A stretch of DNA of 64,000 nt from Streptomyces olivaceus. GTDB lineage: Bacteria; Actinomycetota; Actinomycetes; Streptomycetales; Streptomycetaceae. A program made the position numbers and the translations under genes. The stretch spans positions 288,303 through 352,302 of the forward strand of contig NZ_JOFH01000002.1 in NCBI RefSeq assembly GCF_000721235.1. The letters run 5' to 3'. Under the pieces are notes generated by a model. The model worked only from the letters and a program-made list of their open reading frames with translations. It ran no database searches and was not told where the DNA came from. This document shows positions 25,118 through 32,187 of this stretch, piece after piece; the stretch's first letter is position 1, and the number at the start of each line of letters is the position of its first letter.

Positions 25118-25807
25118 ATGTCGCTGCCCGAAATCGTCACCCGCGCGGACTGGCGCGCGGCGCGCGAGGCCTTACTGGCCGAGGAGAAGGCGGCCACCCG
25201 CGCCCGTGACGCCCTCAACGCCGAACGGCGCGGACTGCCCATGGTGGAGATCGGCAAGGAGTACGTGTTCGAGGGCGGCGACGGCAAGGCGACGCTCCTC
25301 GACCTCTTCGAGAACCGCGATCAGCTCGTCGTCTACCACTTCATGTTCGCGCCCGAGTGGGAGGCCGGCTGCCGCAGCTGCTCGGCCTTCCTGGACCAGA
25401 TCGGACACCTCGCGCACCTCAGGGCCCGCGGCACGTCGTTCGCGGCGGTCTCCCGGGCGCCGTATCCGAGGATCCTGCCGTTCAAGGCGCGGATGGGCTG
25501 GACCGTGCCCTGGTACTCGTCGTACGTCAGCGACTTCAACACCGACTTCGAGGTGACCCTGGAGCACGACGGAGAGCTGGTCGAGCGGCCGGGGCTCAGC
25601 TGCTTCCTGCGGGACCACGACCGGGTCTTCCACACCTACTCGACGTACGAGCGCGGTCTCGACGGGCTCGGCTCGACCACCAGCCTGCTCGACCTGACCG
25701 CGCTCGGTCGGCAGGAGGCGTGGGAGAGGCCCGAGGGGCGCGCGACGGCGCTCGGCGCGCCCGCGGGGAGTGCCGGGGTCCGGTACCACGACGAGTACGA
25801 GTACTGA
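25118..25807 (+). CDS. DUF899 thioredoxin-like protein with TTA codon
   Basis: A 229-residue DUF899 family protein with a thioredoxin-like fold. The core G-K-A-T-L-L-D-L-F-E-N-R-D-Q-L-V-V-Y-H-F-M-F-A-P-E-W and the C-R-S-C-S pair (residues 85-90) match the family; the cysteines are the likely redox site. The reaction is unknown. Leu19 is encoded by TTA (25172-25174), so translation should depend on the bldA tRNA in a streptomycete. ATG 25118 has GGAGG upstream. It is followed by a short stem-loop and otherwise stands alone. Confidence 0.87.
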   Translation: MSLPEIVTRADWRAAREALLAEEKAATRARDALNAERRGLPMVEIGKEYVFEGGDGKATLLDLFENRDQLVVYHFMFAPEWEAGCRSCSAFLDQIGHLAHLRARGTSFAAVSRAPYPRILPFKARMGWTVPWYSSYVSDFNTDFEVTLEHDGELVERPGLSCFLRDHDRVFHTYSTYERGLDGLGSTTSLLDLTALGRQEAWERPEGRATALGAPAGSAGVRYHDEYEY

Positions 25808-25831
25808 GACGGAGCGGGGACGCCCGGACGG

Positions 25832-25847
25832 GTGAGCTGCGGCTCAC
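25832..25847 (+). terminator. Short stem-loop after DUF899 gene
   Basis: GTGAGC-TGCG-GCTCAC, a 6-bp stem, 25 bp after the stop codon. It is weak, but it is the only candidate. Confidence 0.35.
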
Positions 25848-25957
25848 GCTTTGCGGTGAACAGGTGTCAACAAGGTCTCAGTATCATCACCACGCGAGGC
25901 GTTCGCTCCATGGTTGGCGTTTGACTCTACGAGTACAGCGCTACATGGAGGTGCGGA

Positions 25958-26143
25958 GTGAACGGGCGAACGGTGCTCGAACGCTTTCCCGCCGGCGGAC
26001 CGCGGGGATCCTGGCCGGCGGAGGAGTTCGCACAGGCGCGGCGTCTGGAGGGCCTGCCCGCCGAGGTGGTCATGGACCTGGCCTCGGACATGTTCCTGGT
26101 CGTCGTCCGCGGCGGTGAGACCGCGGGCGGCGCGGTGGCCTGA
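25958..26143 (+). CDS. Small protein of unknown function
   Basis: A 61-residue acidic/aliphatic protein (M-N-G-R-T-V-L-E-R-F-P...V-V-M-D-L-A-S-D-M-F-L-V-V-V-R-G-G) starting at GTG 25958 with GGAGG at 25947-25951. No known domain was recognised, and there is no signal peptide or clear membrane helix. Strong ribosome-binding site, good codon usage and a 115-bp promoter-sized spacer upstream support it as real. It converges on the 26150 gene with 6 bp between stops. Small proteins like this are common beside Streptomyces ATPase/Scr1 loci, but its role is unknown. Confidence 0.6.
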   Translation: MNGRTVLERFPAGGPRGSWPAEEFAQARRLEGLPAEVVMDLASDMFLVVVRGGETAGGAVA

Positions 26144-26149
26144 GCGTGG

Positions 26150-26590
26150 CTACGCGCTCACCGGCCGCGACCAGGTCGGCGTCGTGTCCGTCAGGCGGCA
26201 CAGGGCCAGGTAGAGCGGAATGGGCGGCGTGTAGGGCACCGTGCCGTCCGGCCGGTGGATGAGGCGGGGCAGGCCGGGCGCGTCGGGCAGGACCGCACCG
26301 GCGGCGTACCGCGCGGGCGCGGGCCACTCCAGGGCGTAGTCGGAGTCGGACGGAACGATCCACCACCAGTGCGCCTCGTCGGCGTAGACGCACCCCACGC
26401 GTGGCAGCCGGGGCAGCACCAGGGGGCCCAGGCGGGCGGGCACCGCCACCGCGTCGCAGCCCAGCGGGGCCGTCATGCCGTCCGGCACGGGCAGCCGCAG
26501 GGGCGTGCCGGGGGCCCGTCGTCCGCGCTGGAGGCGGACCATCGTGTCCAGACCGAGCGTTCGGATGCCGGACGAAGCCCTCATAGCCAT
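26150..26590 (-). CDS. Hypothetical protein, coupled to the ATPase gene
   Basis: A 146-residue basic/aromatic protein with a Trp-rich core (H-W-W-W-I-V-P-S-D-S-D-Y) and no recognised catalytic motif. It starts at ATG 26590; an alternative ATG at 26584 would overlap the ATPase stop as ATGA, so translation is coupled either way. It ends 6 bp from the small protein's stop. The sequence resembles small Streptomyces proteins that accompany SpoIIAB-like ATPases; no function is known. Confidence 0.68.
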   Translation of the reverse strand: MAMRASSGIRTLGLDTMVRLQRGRRAPGTPLRLPVPDGMTAPLGCDAVAVPARLGPLVLPRLPRVGCVYADEAHWWWIVPSDSDYALEWPAPARYAAGAVLPDAPGLPRLIHRPDGTVPYTPPIPLYLALCRLTDTTPTWSRPVSA

Positions 26591-27231
26591 TCGGTCCCCG
26601 TTCCGCGGCGTGTCTGCCGGCTCACTCGGCGGTGTGACTCCGCCGTGTCCTCGTCGCCCGTGCCGTCGGCGGGGCCGGGCTTCGGGCGGGCGCCCCAGCC
26701 CAGGTCGGCGCGGGGTTCCGGCTGCTCGTGCGCCGCGTCGGCGCGACGCGGCAGCTCGGCCCAGACCAGCAGTCCGGGGCCCTGGTCGTGGGCCCCCCAC
26801 GCGTCGCACAGGGCGTCGACGAGGAGCAGTCCTCTGCCGTGCTCGTCCTCGGGCTGCTGATCGTCCGAGGGGTGGGGCTGGCCCGGGGCGCAGCCCTCGT
26901 CGCGCACGGCTATGCGGACCTGGTCCGCGCCGTCGTGCAGCTCGCACACTATGTGGCGGCTCGCGGTGTGCACGATCGCGTTGGTCACCAGCTCGGAGAC
27001 GACCAGGGCCGCTGTGTCGCAGGTGTCCTCGCACACCGCCCACCCGTTCAGCCGTGCTCGGGTCAGGCGTCTGGCCTGCGCGGGAGAACCCGGATGAGCG
27101 GCCAGCTCGAATCGAAACCGGCGCTCGGCGGAGGGCGGCCCCGAGGGGCCGGCTCCCATGGCGGCACCGAGGCCCAGGGAGCCCGCGGCGGCGTCTGTTC
27201 CTAAGGGCGCGGACGGAATCACGCTTGCCAC
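26581..27231 (-). CDS. SpoIIAB/RsbW-like ATP-binding protein
   Basis: A protein of about 216 residues with a HATPase_c domain of the anti-sigma-factor kinase type (about residues 45-160): N-box S-E-L-V-T-N-A-I-V-H-T, G1-like D-E-G, and the G-R-G-L-L-L-V-D-A-L lid segment. Streptomyces encodes dozens of these beside Scr1-type regulators; most have unknown targets. The C-terminus is hydrophilic. The start GTG 27231 is upstream of the family alignment; ATG 27160 is an alternative. It is divergent from the Scr1-type regulator across 389 bp and translationally coupled to the hypothetical gene downstream. Confidence 0.82.
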   Translation of the reverse strand: MASVIPSAPLGTDAAAGSLGLGAAMGAGPSGPPSAERRFRFELAAHPGSPAQARRLTRARLNGWAVCEDTCDTAALVVSELVTNAIVHTASRHIVCELHDGADQVRIAVRDEGCAPGQPHPSDDQQPEDEHGRGLLLVDALCDAWGAHDQGPGLLVWAELPRRADAAHEQPEPRADLGWGARPKPGPADGTGDEDTAESHRRVSRQTRRGTGTEWL

Positions 27232-27247
27232 TATCGCCCCGCCGTGC

Positions 27248-27262
27248 ACACTTGGCAAGTGT
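27248..27262. promoter_or_regulatory. Perfect 15-bp palindrome ACACTTGGCAAGTGT
   Basis: ACACTT-GGC-AAGTGT, positioned 17 bp upstream of the GTG of the minus-strand ATPase gene. The position fits an operator over that gene's promoter, perhaps for the neighbouring Scr1-type protein. Confidence 0.65.
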
Positions 27263-27283
27263 CACTCTGAAAAATGCAGAGTG
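27263..27283. promoter_or_regulatory. Inverted repeat CACTCTG-N7-CAGAGTG
   Basis: A perfect 7-bp inverted repeat directly adjoining the 15-bp palindrome, in an A-rich patch. It may be a second operator or part of a compound one. Confidence 0.45.
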
Positions 27284-27397
27284 CGGTGTGACGTTCTGGA
27301 TGGGCGTGGCACACTGCTCGCAACAGCACGTCGAGCGGCGCCACTTCGGATGGTCGAGTGCCTGCACAGGCTTTCGAGCGGTTCTTCGAATGGCGCC

Positions 27398-27581
27398 GCC
27401 GGGCTGTCCGCACCCGGACACGCCGGACTGTCCGCACAAGGACGCGCCGGGCTGTCCGTGTGCAGGGACAGCCAGGGCGGTCCGTGTGCGTGGACAGGCG
27501 GAGCGGTCCGCGTGCAGGGACAGGCAAGGCCGGTCCGTGTTCGGGCATGCCGGGCTGTCCGCGGACGAGCACAGGGACGCA
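27398..27581. repeat. Seven-unit CTGTCC/GGACAG tandem array
   Basis: Seven imperfect repeats of 24-27 bp, with the TCCG core at 27407, 27431, 27455, 27481, 27507, 27534 and 27558. The unit is approximately GCCGGGCTGTCCGTGTGCAG plus GGACAG, and several units are themselves inverted repeats (CTGTCC-N8-GGACAG in the third). The array ends about 40 bp before the Scr1-type gene start. It may be a multi-site operator or a structured leader. Confidence 0.85.
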
Positions 27582-27620
27582 GCGCCAGGGACTCTTCGGA
27601 CTCTTATCAGGAGGTGGGCG

Positions 27621-28481
27621 GTGAGCGAGCCGCGGTCCGCGCCGACGGTCGGCCAGGTCGTACTCGGCCGACGCCTGCTGGACCTCCGGGAACGCGCCGG
27701 TCTCAAGCGGGAGGAGGCCGCCCGCATCCTGCGCGTCGCCCCCGCCACGGTCCGCCGCATGGAGATGGCCGAGGTCACCCTCAAGATCCCGTACCTCCAG
27801 CTCCTGCTGAAGGCCTACGGCGTCAGCGACGAGGAGGCCGAGGCGTTCGTCCAACTGGCCGAGGACGCCAACAAACCCGGCTGGTGGCAGCGCTTCCACG
27901 ACATCCTTCCCGGCTGGTTCTCGCTGTACGTGAGCCTGGAGGGCGCGGCCGCCCTGATCCGCTCCTACGAGCCCCACTTCGTCCCCGGCGTGCTGCAGAC
28001 CGAGGACTACGCGCGTGGTGTGCTCCGCTCGGGCGCCATCGGGCAGACCCGGCCCGACGACATCGAGCGCCACGTCGACCTGCGCATGCAACGCCAGGAA
28101 CTGCTCACCCGCACAGACGCACCCCGGCTGTGGGTCGTGATGGACGAAACCGCGCTGCGCCGCCCCGTCGGGGGCCCGGAGGTGATGCGTGCCCAGATCG
28201 ACCGGCTGCTCGAAGCCACGAAGCTGCCCAACGTGACGCTGCAGGTCGCGCCGTTCTCCGGCGGCCCGCACCCCGGTACGTACGGGCCCTTCGTGCTGTT
28301 CCGATTCGCCATGCCGGAACTCCCGGACATGGTCTACAGCGAGTACCTGACCGGCGCCGTCTACCTCGACGCGCGCGCCGAGGTGGCGACCCACCTCGAG
28401 GTCATGGACCGCATGGCGGCGCAGGCCGCCACGGCACATCGCACGAAGGAGATCCTCCGGGATTTCCGCAAGGAGCTGTGA
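27621..28481 (+). CDS. Scr1-type regulator (XRE HTH plus DUF5753)
   Basis: A 286-residue regulator of the large Streptomyces XRE/DUF5753 family. The helix-turn-helix is at about residues 15-75 (L-R-E-R-A-G-L-K-R-E-E-A-A-R-I-L-R-V-A). The DUF5753 effector domain (about 105-280) has the conserved W-W-Q-R-F-H-D, Y-E-P-H-F-V-P-G-V-L-Q-T-E-D-Y-A and late E-Y-L-T-G segments. The start GTG 27621 has AGGAGG with a 6-nt spacer. The DUF397 gene begins immediately after its stop, and a SpoIIAB-like ATPase is divergent: the classic three-gene WhiJ-like layout. Family members control development or antibiotic genes; the target here is not known. Confidence 0.9.
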   Translation: MSEPRSAPTVGQVVLGRRLLDLRERAGLKREEAARILRVAPATVRRMEMAEVTLKIPYLQLLLKAYGVSDEEAEAFVQLAEDANKPGWWQRFHDILPGWFSLYVSLEGAAALIRSYEPHFVPGVLQTEDYARGVLRSGAIGQTRPDDIERHVDLRMQRQELLTRTDAPRLWVVMDETALRRPVGGPEVMRAQIDRLLEATKLPNVTLQVAPFSGGPHPGTYGPFVLFRFAMPELPDMVYSEYLTGAVYLDARAEVATHLEVMDRMAAQAATAHRTKEILRDFRKEL

Positions 28482-28757
28482 ATGAACCGCATCAAGCCCC
28501 AGCGCTCGCCACTGACCCGCGGCGAGCGGATCTACAACGGCATGCCCGCCCGGGAGCTGGGCAGCGAGGGCTGGCACAAGCCGTGGAGCGGCGGCAACGG
28601 AGGCAACTGCCTGGAGGCGATGAAGCTCGCCGACGGCCGGGTCGCCGTCCGGCAGTCCACCGACCCGGACGGGCCGGCCCTGATCTACACCTCGGCCGAG
28701 ATGACAGCCTTCATCCAGGGAGCCAAGGCGGGAGAGGCGGACTTCCTGCTGTCCTGA
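28482..28757 (+). CDS. DUF397 protein
   Basis: A 91-residue DUF397 protein with the family's G-G-N-G-G-N-C-L-E-A-M segment, V-A-V-R-Q-S-T-D-P-D-G-P-A-L-I-Y, and the final F-I-Q-G-A-K-A-G-E-A-D-F. The start ATG directly follows the regulator's TGA, so translation is coupled. In characterised Streptomyces loci the DUF397 partner opposes or modulates the Scr1-type regulator, and the same toxin-antitoxin-like or anti-repressor relation is likely here, by analogy only. Confidence 0.88.
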   Translation: MNRIKPQRSPLTRGERIYNGMPARELGSEGWHKPWSGGNGGNCLEAMKLADGRVAVRQSTDPDGPALIYTSAEMTAFIQGAKAGEADFLLS

Positions 28758-28784
28758 GCACGCCCGTGTTGCTTGTTGATTCCT

Positions 28785-28830
28785 AAGCTGTTCGCACCGA
28801 AACCGTTGACACTGAAGCTGTTGGCACCGA
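28785..28830. repeat. Direct repeat AAGCTGTTSGCACCGA, two copies
   Basis: AAGCTGTTCGCACCGA (28785-28800) and AAGCTGTTGGCACCGA (28815-28830), 15 of 16 identical at a 30-bp period, with a degenerate half-unit between them. Located in the spacer downstream of DUF397. Confidence 0.6.
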
Positions 28831-28923
28831 GCTGATCCGATCACCCCGGCCCGCACGGCGGCCCCGCCGCCCGGACCGGGGTGACGTGCGTCCGGGACCG
28901 GCGCAGCCCGCCGGGCGGGGCGT

Positions 28924-29403
28924 TCAGGCGAGAGCCAGCACGTACGCCACCGCCGCGGCGGCCGAGGCACCCGCGCGCACGTGGTTCCAGGCCGTCCATT
29001 CGCGTACGTACGCCGGCCACCGCCCGGCCGCCTCGGCCGACCCCGGCTCCAGACCGAGCAGGGCGTTGTTGCGCGGGACGTTGGCTGCCGCGGTCACGCC
29101 GAACGCCCCGACCAGATACAGCGCGCTGCCCAGCAGCAGTTCCACCGCGGCTTCCTCGGGCCAGAGCACGAACGTCACCACGGCGATCACCGCCGCCAGC
29201 ACCGCCGTCCCGAGGAACAGGACCATGAAGGCCGGCCGTACCGCCGCGGTGTTGATGGAGTTCATCGCGGCGACGCCCTGGGCCGGCGGCAGTGCGGCGA
29301 GGCCCTGCATGACGAAGGCCGAGAAGGCACAGAAGACACCGGCCACCAGACCGGTGCCGAGCACGCCCAGCACCGTCAGTACGAAGTACGGTCCTTCGAT
29401 CAT
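28924..29403 (-). CDS. DUF1772/anthrone oxygenase-like membrane protein
   Basis: A 159-residue integral membrane protein with four hydrophobic helices (about 7-30, 56-78, 84-106, 138-158). The F-S-A-F-V-M-Q-G-L segment, the central A-N-V-P-R-N-N motif and the late W-T-A-W-N-H-V-R-A match DUF1772, a family that includes the anthrone oxygenases. Those enzymes use O2 on polyketide anthrones without cofactor; no polyketide genes are nearby, so the substrate here is unknown. Ends fit the family and the start is ATG 29403. A 7-bp tandem repeat array lies 37-86 bp upstream. Confidence 0.82.
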   Translation of the reverse strand: MIEGPYFVLTVLGVLGTGLVAGVFCAFSAFVMQGLAALPPAQGVAAMNSINTAAVRPAFMVLFLGTAVLAAVIAVVTFVLWPEEAAVELLLGSALYLVGAFGVTAAANVPRNNALLGLEPGSAEAAGRWPAYVREWTAWNHVRAGASAAAAVAYVLALA

Positions 29404-29439
29404 GTCGTGTCGCGTCCCATTCCTGATCCTGTGGATCTG

Positions 29440-29489
29440 CGAATCCGTGATCCGTTATCCCTGATTCGTGATCCCTGACCGGTTGATTC
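29440..29489. repeat. 7-bp tandem array (SNKATYC-like)
   Basis: About seven units of 7 bp: CGAATCC, GTGATCC, GTTATCC, CTGATTC, GTGATCC, CTGACCG, GTTGATT. Located 37-86 bp upstream of the DUF1772 start, where -35/-10 elements would lie. It is followed by an inverted repeat CTTGAG-GGGG-CTCAAG (29503-29518). Confidence 0.6.
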
Positions 29490-29615
29490 GTCGTCCCTTG
29501 CCCTTGAGGGGGCTCAAGTCAACCGCCGTACGGTGGCGGTGGCCATGGCCGGGCGGCGCCAATGTGCAGGCGGGTGTCCGGGCGGGCCGGCGTGTGCCTG
29601 ACGCATCATGGGCGG

Positions 29616-30248
29616 GTGCGACTGGAAGCGATCACTTGGGACCGGCTCGGTGACCGGCTCGCCGAGCGCCTGCTCGACCTGGAACCCGCCGACGGCAGCG
29701 CCTGGACACGCGTCGCCCTCGACGGTGCCCCCGCCGCACGTCCCGGCGACCTCGCCGAGCGGGTCGCCGAGGCGCTGCGGGTCCGCGGCCGTCCCTCCCT
29801 CGTGGTCGGGACCGGCGGTTTCCTCCGCCCCGCCTCGCTGCGCCTGGAGTACGGGCACCAGGACGTCGAGTCCTACTACAACGGCTGGTTCGACACCGGC
29901 GCCCTGTGGCGCGAGGTCTTCGACCCCCTCGGCCCCGGCGGGAACGGGCGGATCCTGCCCGACCTGTGGGACCCGGTCACCGACCGCGCCACCCGCAGCC
30001 CCTACGTCCCGCTCCCTCCCGGCGGCGTGCTGCTGCTCCACGGCCCCTTCCTGCTGCGCCACTGGTTCCCCCTCGACCTGAGCGTCCACCTCGTCCTCAC
30101 CCCCGGGGCCCTGCGCCGCCGCACCCCCGAGACCGAGCACTGGACCCTGCCCGCCTTCGAACGCTACGACGAGGAGGCCGGGCCGTCCGACGCCGCCGAC
30201 GTCCTGGTGCGGGCCGACGACCCCAGGCATCCCGCCTGGAGCGGCTGA
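29616..30248 (+). CDS. Uridine kinase-like protein with degenerate P-loop
   Basis: A 210-residue P-loop NTPase-fold protein of the uridine/cytidine kinase group. The N-terminal P-loop position reads V-A-L-D-G-A-P-A-A-R-P-G-D-L-A instead of G-x-x-x-x-G-K-T/S, so the ATP-binding Lys and the following Ser/Thr are missing. The region around Y-G-H-Q-D-V-E-S-Y-Y-N-G-W-F-D matches the substrate lid of such kinases, and L-L-H-G-P-F-L-L-R is a Walker B-like strand. It may bind nucleoside or act as a regulator, but it is unlikely to be an active kinase. The start GTG 29616 is the first that fits the alignment. Confidence 0.72.
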   Translation: MRLEAITWDRLGDRLAERLLDLEPADGSAWTRVALDGAPAARPGDLAERVAEALRVRGRPSLVVGTGGFLRPASLRLEYGHQDVESYYNGWFDTGALWREVFDPLGPGGNGRILPDLWDPVTDRATRSPYVPLPPGGVLLLHGPFLLRHWFPLDLSVHLVLTPGALRRRTPETEHWTLPAFERYDEEAGPSDAADVLVRADDPRHPAWSG

Positions 30249-30314
30249 CGCGCCGGGCCGTCGGCCGGAGCGTCGCCCCCTCCCGGCAAGCCGGACAACT
30301 GGGATGATCGCAGC

Positions 30315-31109
30315 ATGACGCGAACCGACGGATACCTCCTCGACAACCGCCAGTCCGAGGCGGCGGAGCGCTTCGACGCCTTCGCCACGCTCTTCGACCC
30401 CACGACGTTCCGGCACCTGGAGCGCCTCGGTGTCGGCCCCGGCTGGCGCTGCTGGGAGGTCGGCGCCGGGGGTACCTCGGTGGTGTCGTGGCTGGCCAAG
30501 AAGGTGGGGCCGACCGGCAGGGTGCTGGCGACGGACATCGACACGTCGCGGGTCGCTCCGGTCGGCCGCCCGCCGGTCGAGGTGCGCGTGCACGACGTGG
30601 GCGCGGAGGAACCGCCGGGCGAGGGCTTCGACCTGGTGCACGCCAGGCTCGTACTCGTCCACGTCCCGGACCGGGAGAAGGCGCTGCGATCGATGATCGG
30701 GTCACTGCGCCCCGGCGGCCGCCTCCTGGTCGAGGACGCGGATCCCGCGCTGCAGCCGCTGCTCTGCCCCGACGAGCACGGACCGGAGGAGCAGCTGGCG
30801 AACCGGCTCCGGCACGGCTTCCGGCAACTGCTCTCCCGCCGCGGCGCCGACCTCTCCTACGGCCGCCGGCTGCCGCGACTGCTCAGGGAGGCCGGGCTGC
30901 GCCGCGTCGAGGCCGACGCCTACTTCCCGGTCGCCTCGTCCGCGTGCGCCGCTCTGGAGTCCGCGACGGTTCGCCAGATCCGCGACCAGCTGGTCGGCGC
31001 CGGGGTGGCGACCCACGACGACATCGACCGCCACCTCGCCAACGTCGCGTCCGGCGGCATGGACCTGGCGACGGCTCCGATGATCTCGGCGTGGGGGCGC
31101 AAGGCGTAG
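30315..31109 (+). CDS. Class I SAM-dependent methyltransferase
   Basis: A 264-residue methyltransferase with motif I W-E-V-G-A-G-G-T-S-V-V, the A-T-D-I-D loop, and V-H-A-R-L-V-L-V-H-V as the catalytic-strand region. The late P-L-L-C-P-D-E-H-G and A-W-G-R-K-A segments match uncharacterised Streptomyces methyltransferases. The substrate is unknown. The start is ATG 30315, 66 bp after the kinase-like gene; it is likely to be independent. Codon use is typical of the region. Confidence 0.85.
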   Translation: MTRTDGYLLDNRQSEAAERFDAFATLFDPTTFRHLERLGVGPGWRCWEVGAGGTSVVSWLAKKVGPTGRVLATDIDTSRVAPVGRPPVEVRVHDVGAEEPPGEGFDLVHARLVLVHVPDREKALRSMIGSLRPGGRLLVEDADPALQPLLCPDEHGPEEQLANRLRHGFRQLLSRRGADLSYGRRLPRLLREAGLRRVEADAYFPVASSACAALESATVRQIRDQLVGAGVATHDDIDRHLANVASGGMDLATAPMISAWGRKA

Positions 31110-31263
31110 AGCGCACGGCATACGTCGCCGCACACGGCGCAGCCCGCCGTCCCGCGACTTCTGCCTCTACGACCGCGCCCCTCCACTCCGACGTCACCCT
31201 CACCGCCACCGCCACAGCCACCGCGTCCTCCGGCCGCCCTCCGGTCGGTCTCCGGCCTGTCGC

Positions 31264-32187
31264 CTACCCTCGGTCGGCCCCCGTTGGAGGTCTGCCGCCC
31301 ACCCGTCCGACCGCCTTCGCACCCGCCCCGCACCCGGCGGTGGCCGCCTCCTCCAACTCCGCCCCTCTGAGCAGCGCGGCGAGGAACGCACCGGTGAAGG
31401 CGTCACCCGCCCCGGTGCTGTCCAGGGGCGACGCCCTGACGGCGGGGACCCGCGCGCTCACCGCGCCGGACCGGGCGACCAGGGCCCCCTCCGCCCCCTG
31501 CTTGGCGACCACCACCGGCACGTGCCGGCTCAGCTTCGCCGCCGCGTCCGCCGGGTCGGGCAGCCCGGTGAGCAGGTACGCCTCGGCACGGCTGGGCAGC
31601 AGGACGTCCACCTCGTCGACGAGTGCCAGGAACCGGTCGACGCCCAGCACGGCGAGGAACCCGGCCGAGGCGGGGTCCAGGCTGACCGGCACCCCGCGCG
31701 CGCCGGCCGAGGCCAGGGCGACCGACACCAGGGCACGGCCCGGCTCCGAGAACAGGAGGTAGCCCGACAGGTGCAGCCGGGCCACACCGTCGAGCAGCGC
31801 GTCCGACCAGTCGTCCGGCCCCAGCCGCAACGACGCCCCGCTGTCCGTCAGGAACGTCCGCTCGGCCGAGTCACCCGTGTCGACCAGGCAGATCACCGTC
31901 CCCGTCGGCGCCGCCGGGTCCACGGCCAGCAGCGCCCGCACGCCGCGGTCCGTCAGCTCCCGCCCGTGCCAGTCGGCCGCGTCGGCGCCGACCCGGCCCA
32001 GCAGACGCACGTCCCCGCACCCTTCGTACGCCGCCCAGCAGGCGACGTTGGCACCCGCGCCGCCGGGCAGCCGCCGGATCGAGGCCGCCGTGTCCGTGCC
32101 GGCGGCCAGCGGCCCCCGGTGCCGGGCGACGACGTCCGTGACGACGTCCCCGACCACGAGCAGGGCGCCGCCCGGTCCGGTGGTCAC
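31264..32187 (-). CDS. psuK: PfkB-family kinase, probable pseudouridine kinase
   Basis: A 307-residue sugar/nucleoside kinase of the PfkB family. The N-terminal G-D-V-V-T-D and G-G-A-G-A-N-V-A motifs and the C-terminal D-S-T-G-A-G-D-A-F-T-G-A-F catalytic loop (with the base Asp) are complete. It overlaps the upstream psuG stop as GTGA, so it is translated as a unit with it. PsuK phosphorylates pseudouridine and PsuG splits the phosphate into uracil and ribose 5-phosphate, so the assignment rests on the gene pair as well as the fold. A different PfkB substrate is possible from sequence alone. Confidence 0.82.
   Translation of the reverse strand: MTTGPGGALLVVGDVVTDVVARHRGPLAAGTDTAASIRRLPGGAGANVACWAAYEGCGDVRLLGRVGADAADWHGRELTDRGVRALLAVDPAAPTGTVICLVDTGDSAERTFLTDSGASLRLGPDDWSDALLDGVARLHLSGYLLFSEPGRALVSVALASAGARGVPVSLDPASAGFLAVLGVDRFLALVDEVDVLLPSRAEAYLLTGLPDPADAAAKLSRHVPVVVAKQGAEGALVARSGAVSARVPAVRASPLDSTGAGDAFTGAFLAALLRGAELEEAATAGCGAGAKAVGRVGGRPPTGADRG

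Larger units (their letters stand above)
27232..27620. other. 389-bp spacer between ATPase and Scr1-type genes
   Basis: This gene-free stretch holds, from left to right, the palindrome ACACTTGGCAAGTGT, a 7-bp inverted repeat, about 110 bp with nothing recognised, the seven-unit CTGTCC array, and the Scr1-type ribosome-binding site (AGGAGG, 27609-27614). Frames cross the array in both directions but do not look like protein. Confidence 0.75.

Noticed and set aside
27398..27581. A CRISPR array
   Set aside because: Repeats are adjacent and imperfect with no unique 30-bp spacers, and no cas genes are near.
26475..27620. N-terminal extension of the Scr1-type protein back through the repeat array
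   Set aside because: The GTG at 27621 has a perfect ribosome-binding site and the helix-turn-helix aligns right after it; upstream residues are Cys/Arg/Gly-rich with no family match.
29430..29450. A tRNA T-loop (GCGAATCC)
   Set aside because: No acceptor, D or anticodon arms can be folded around it.
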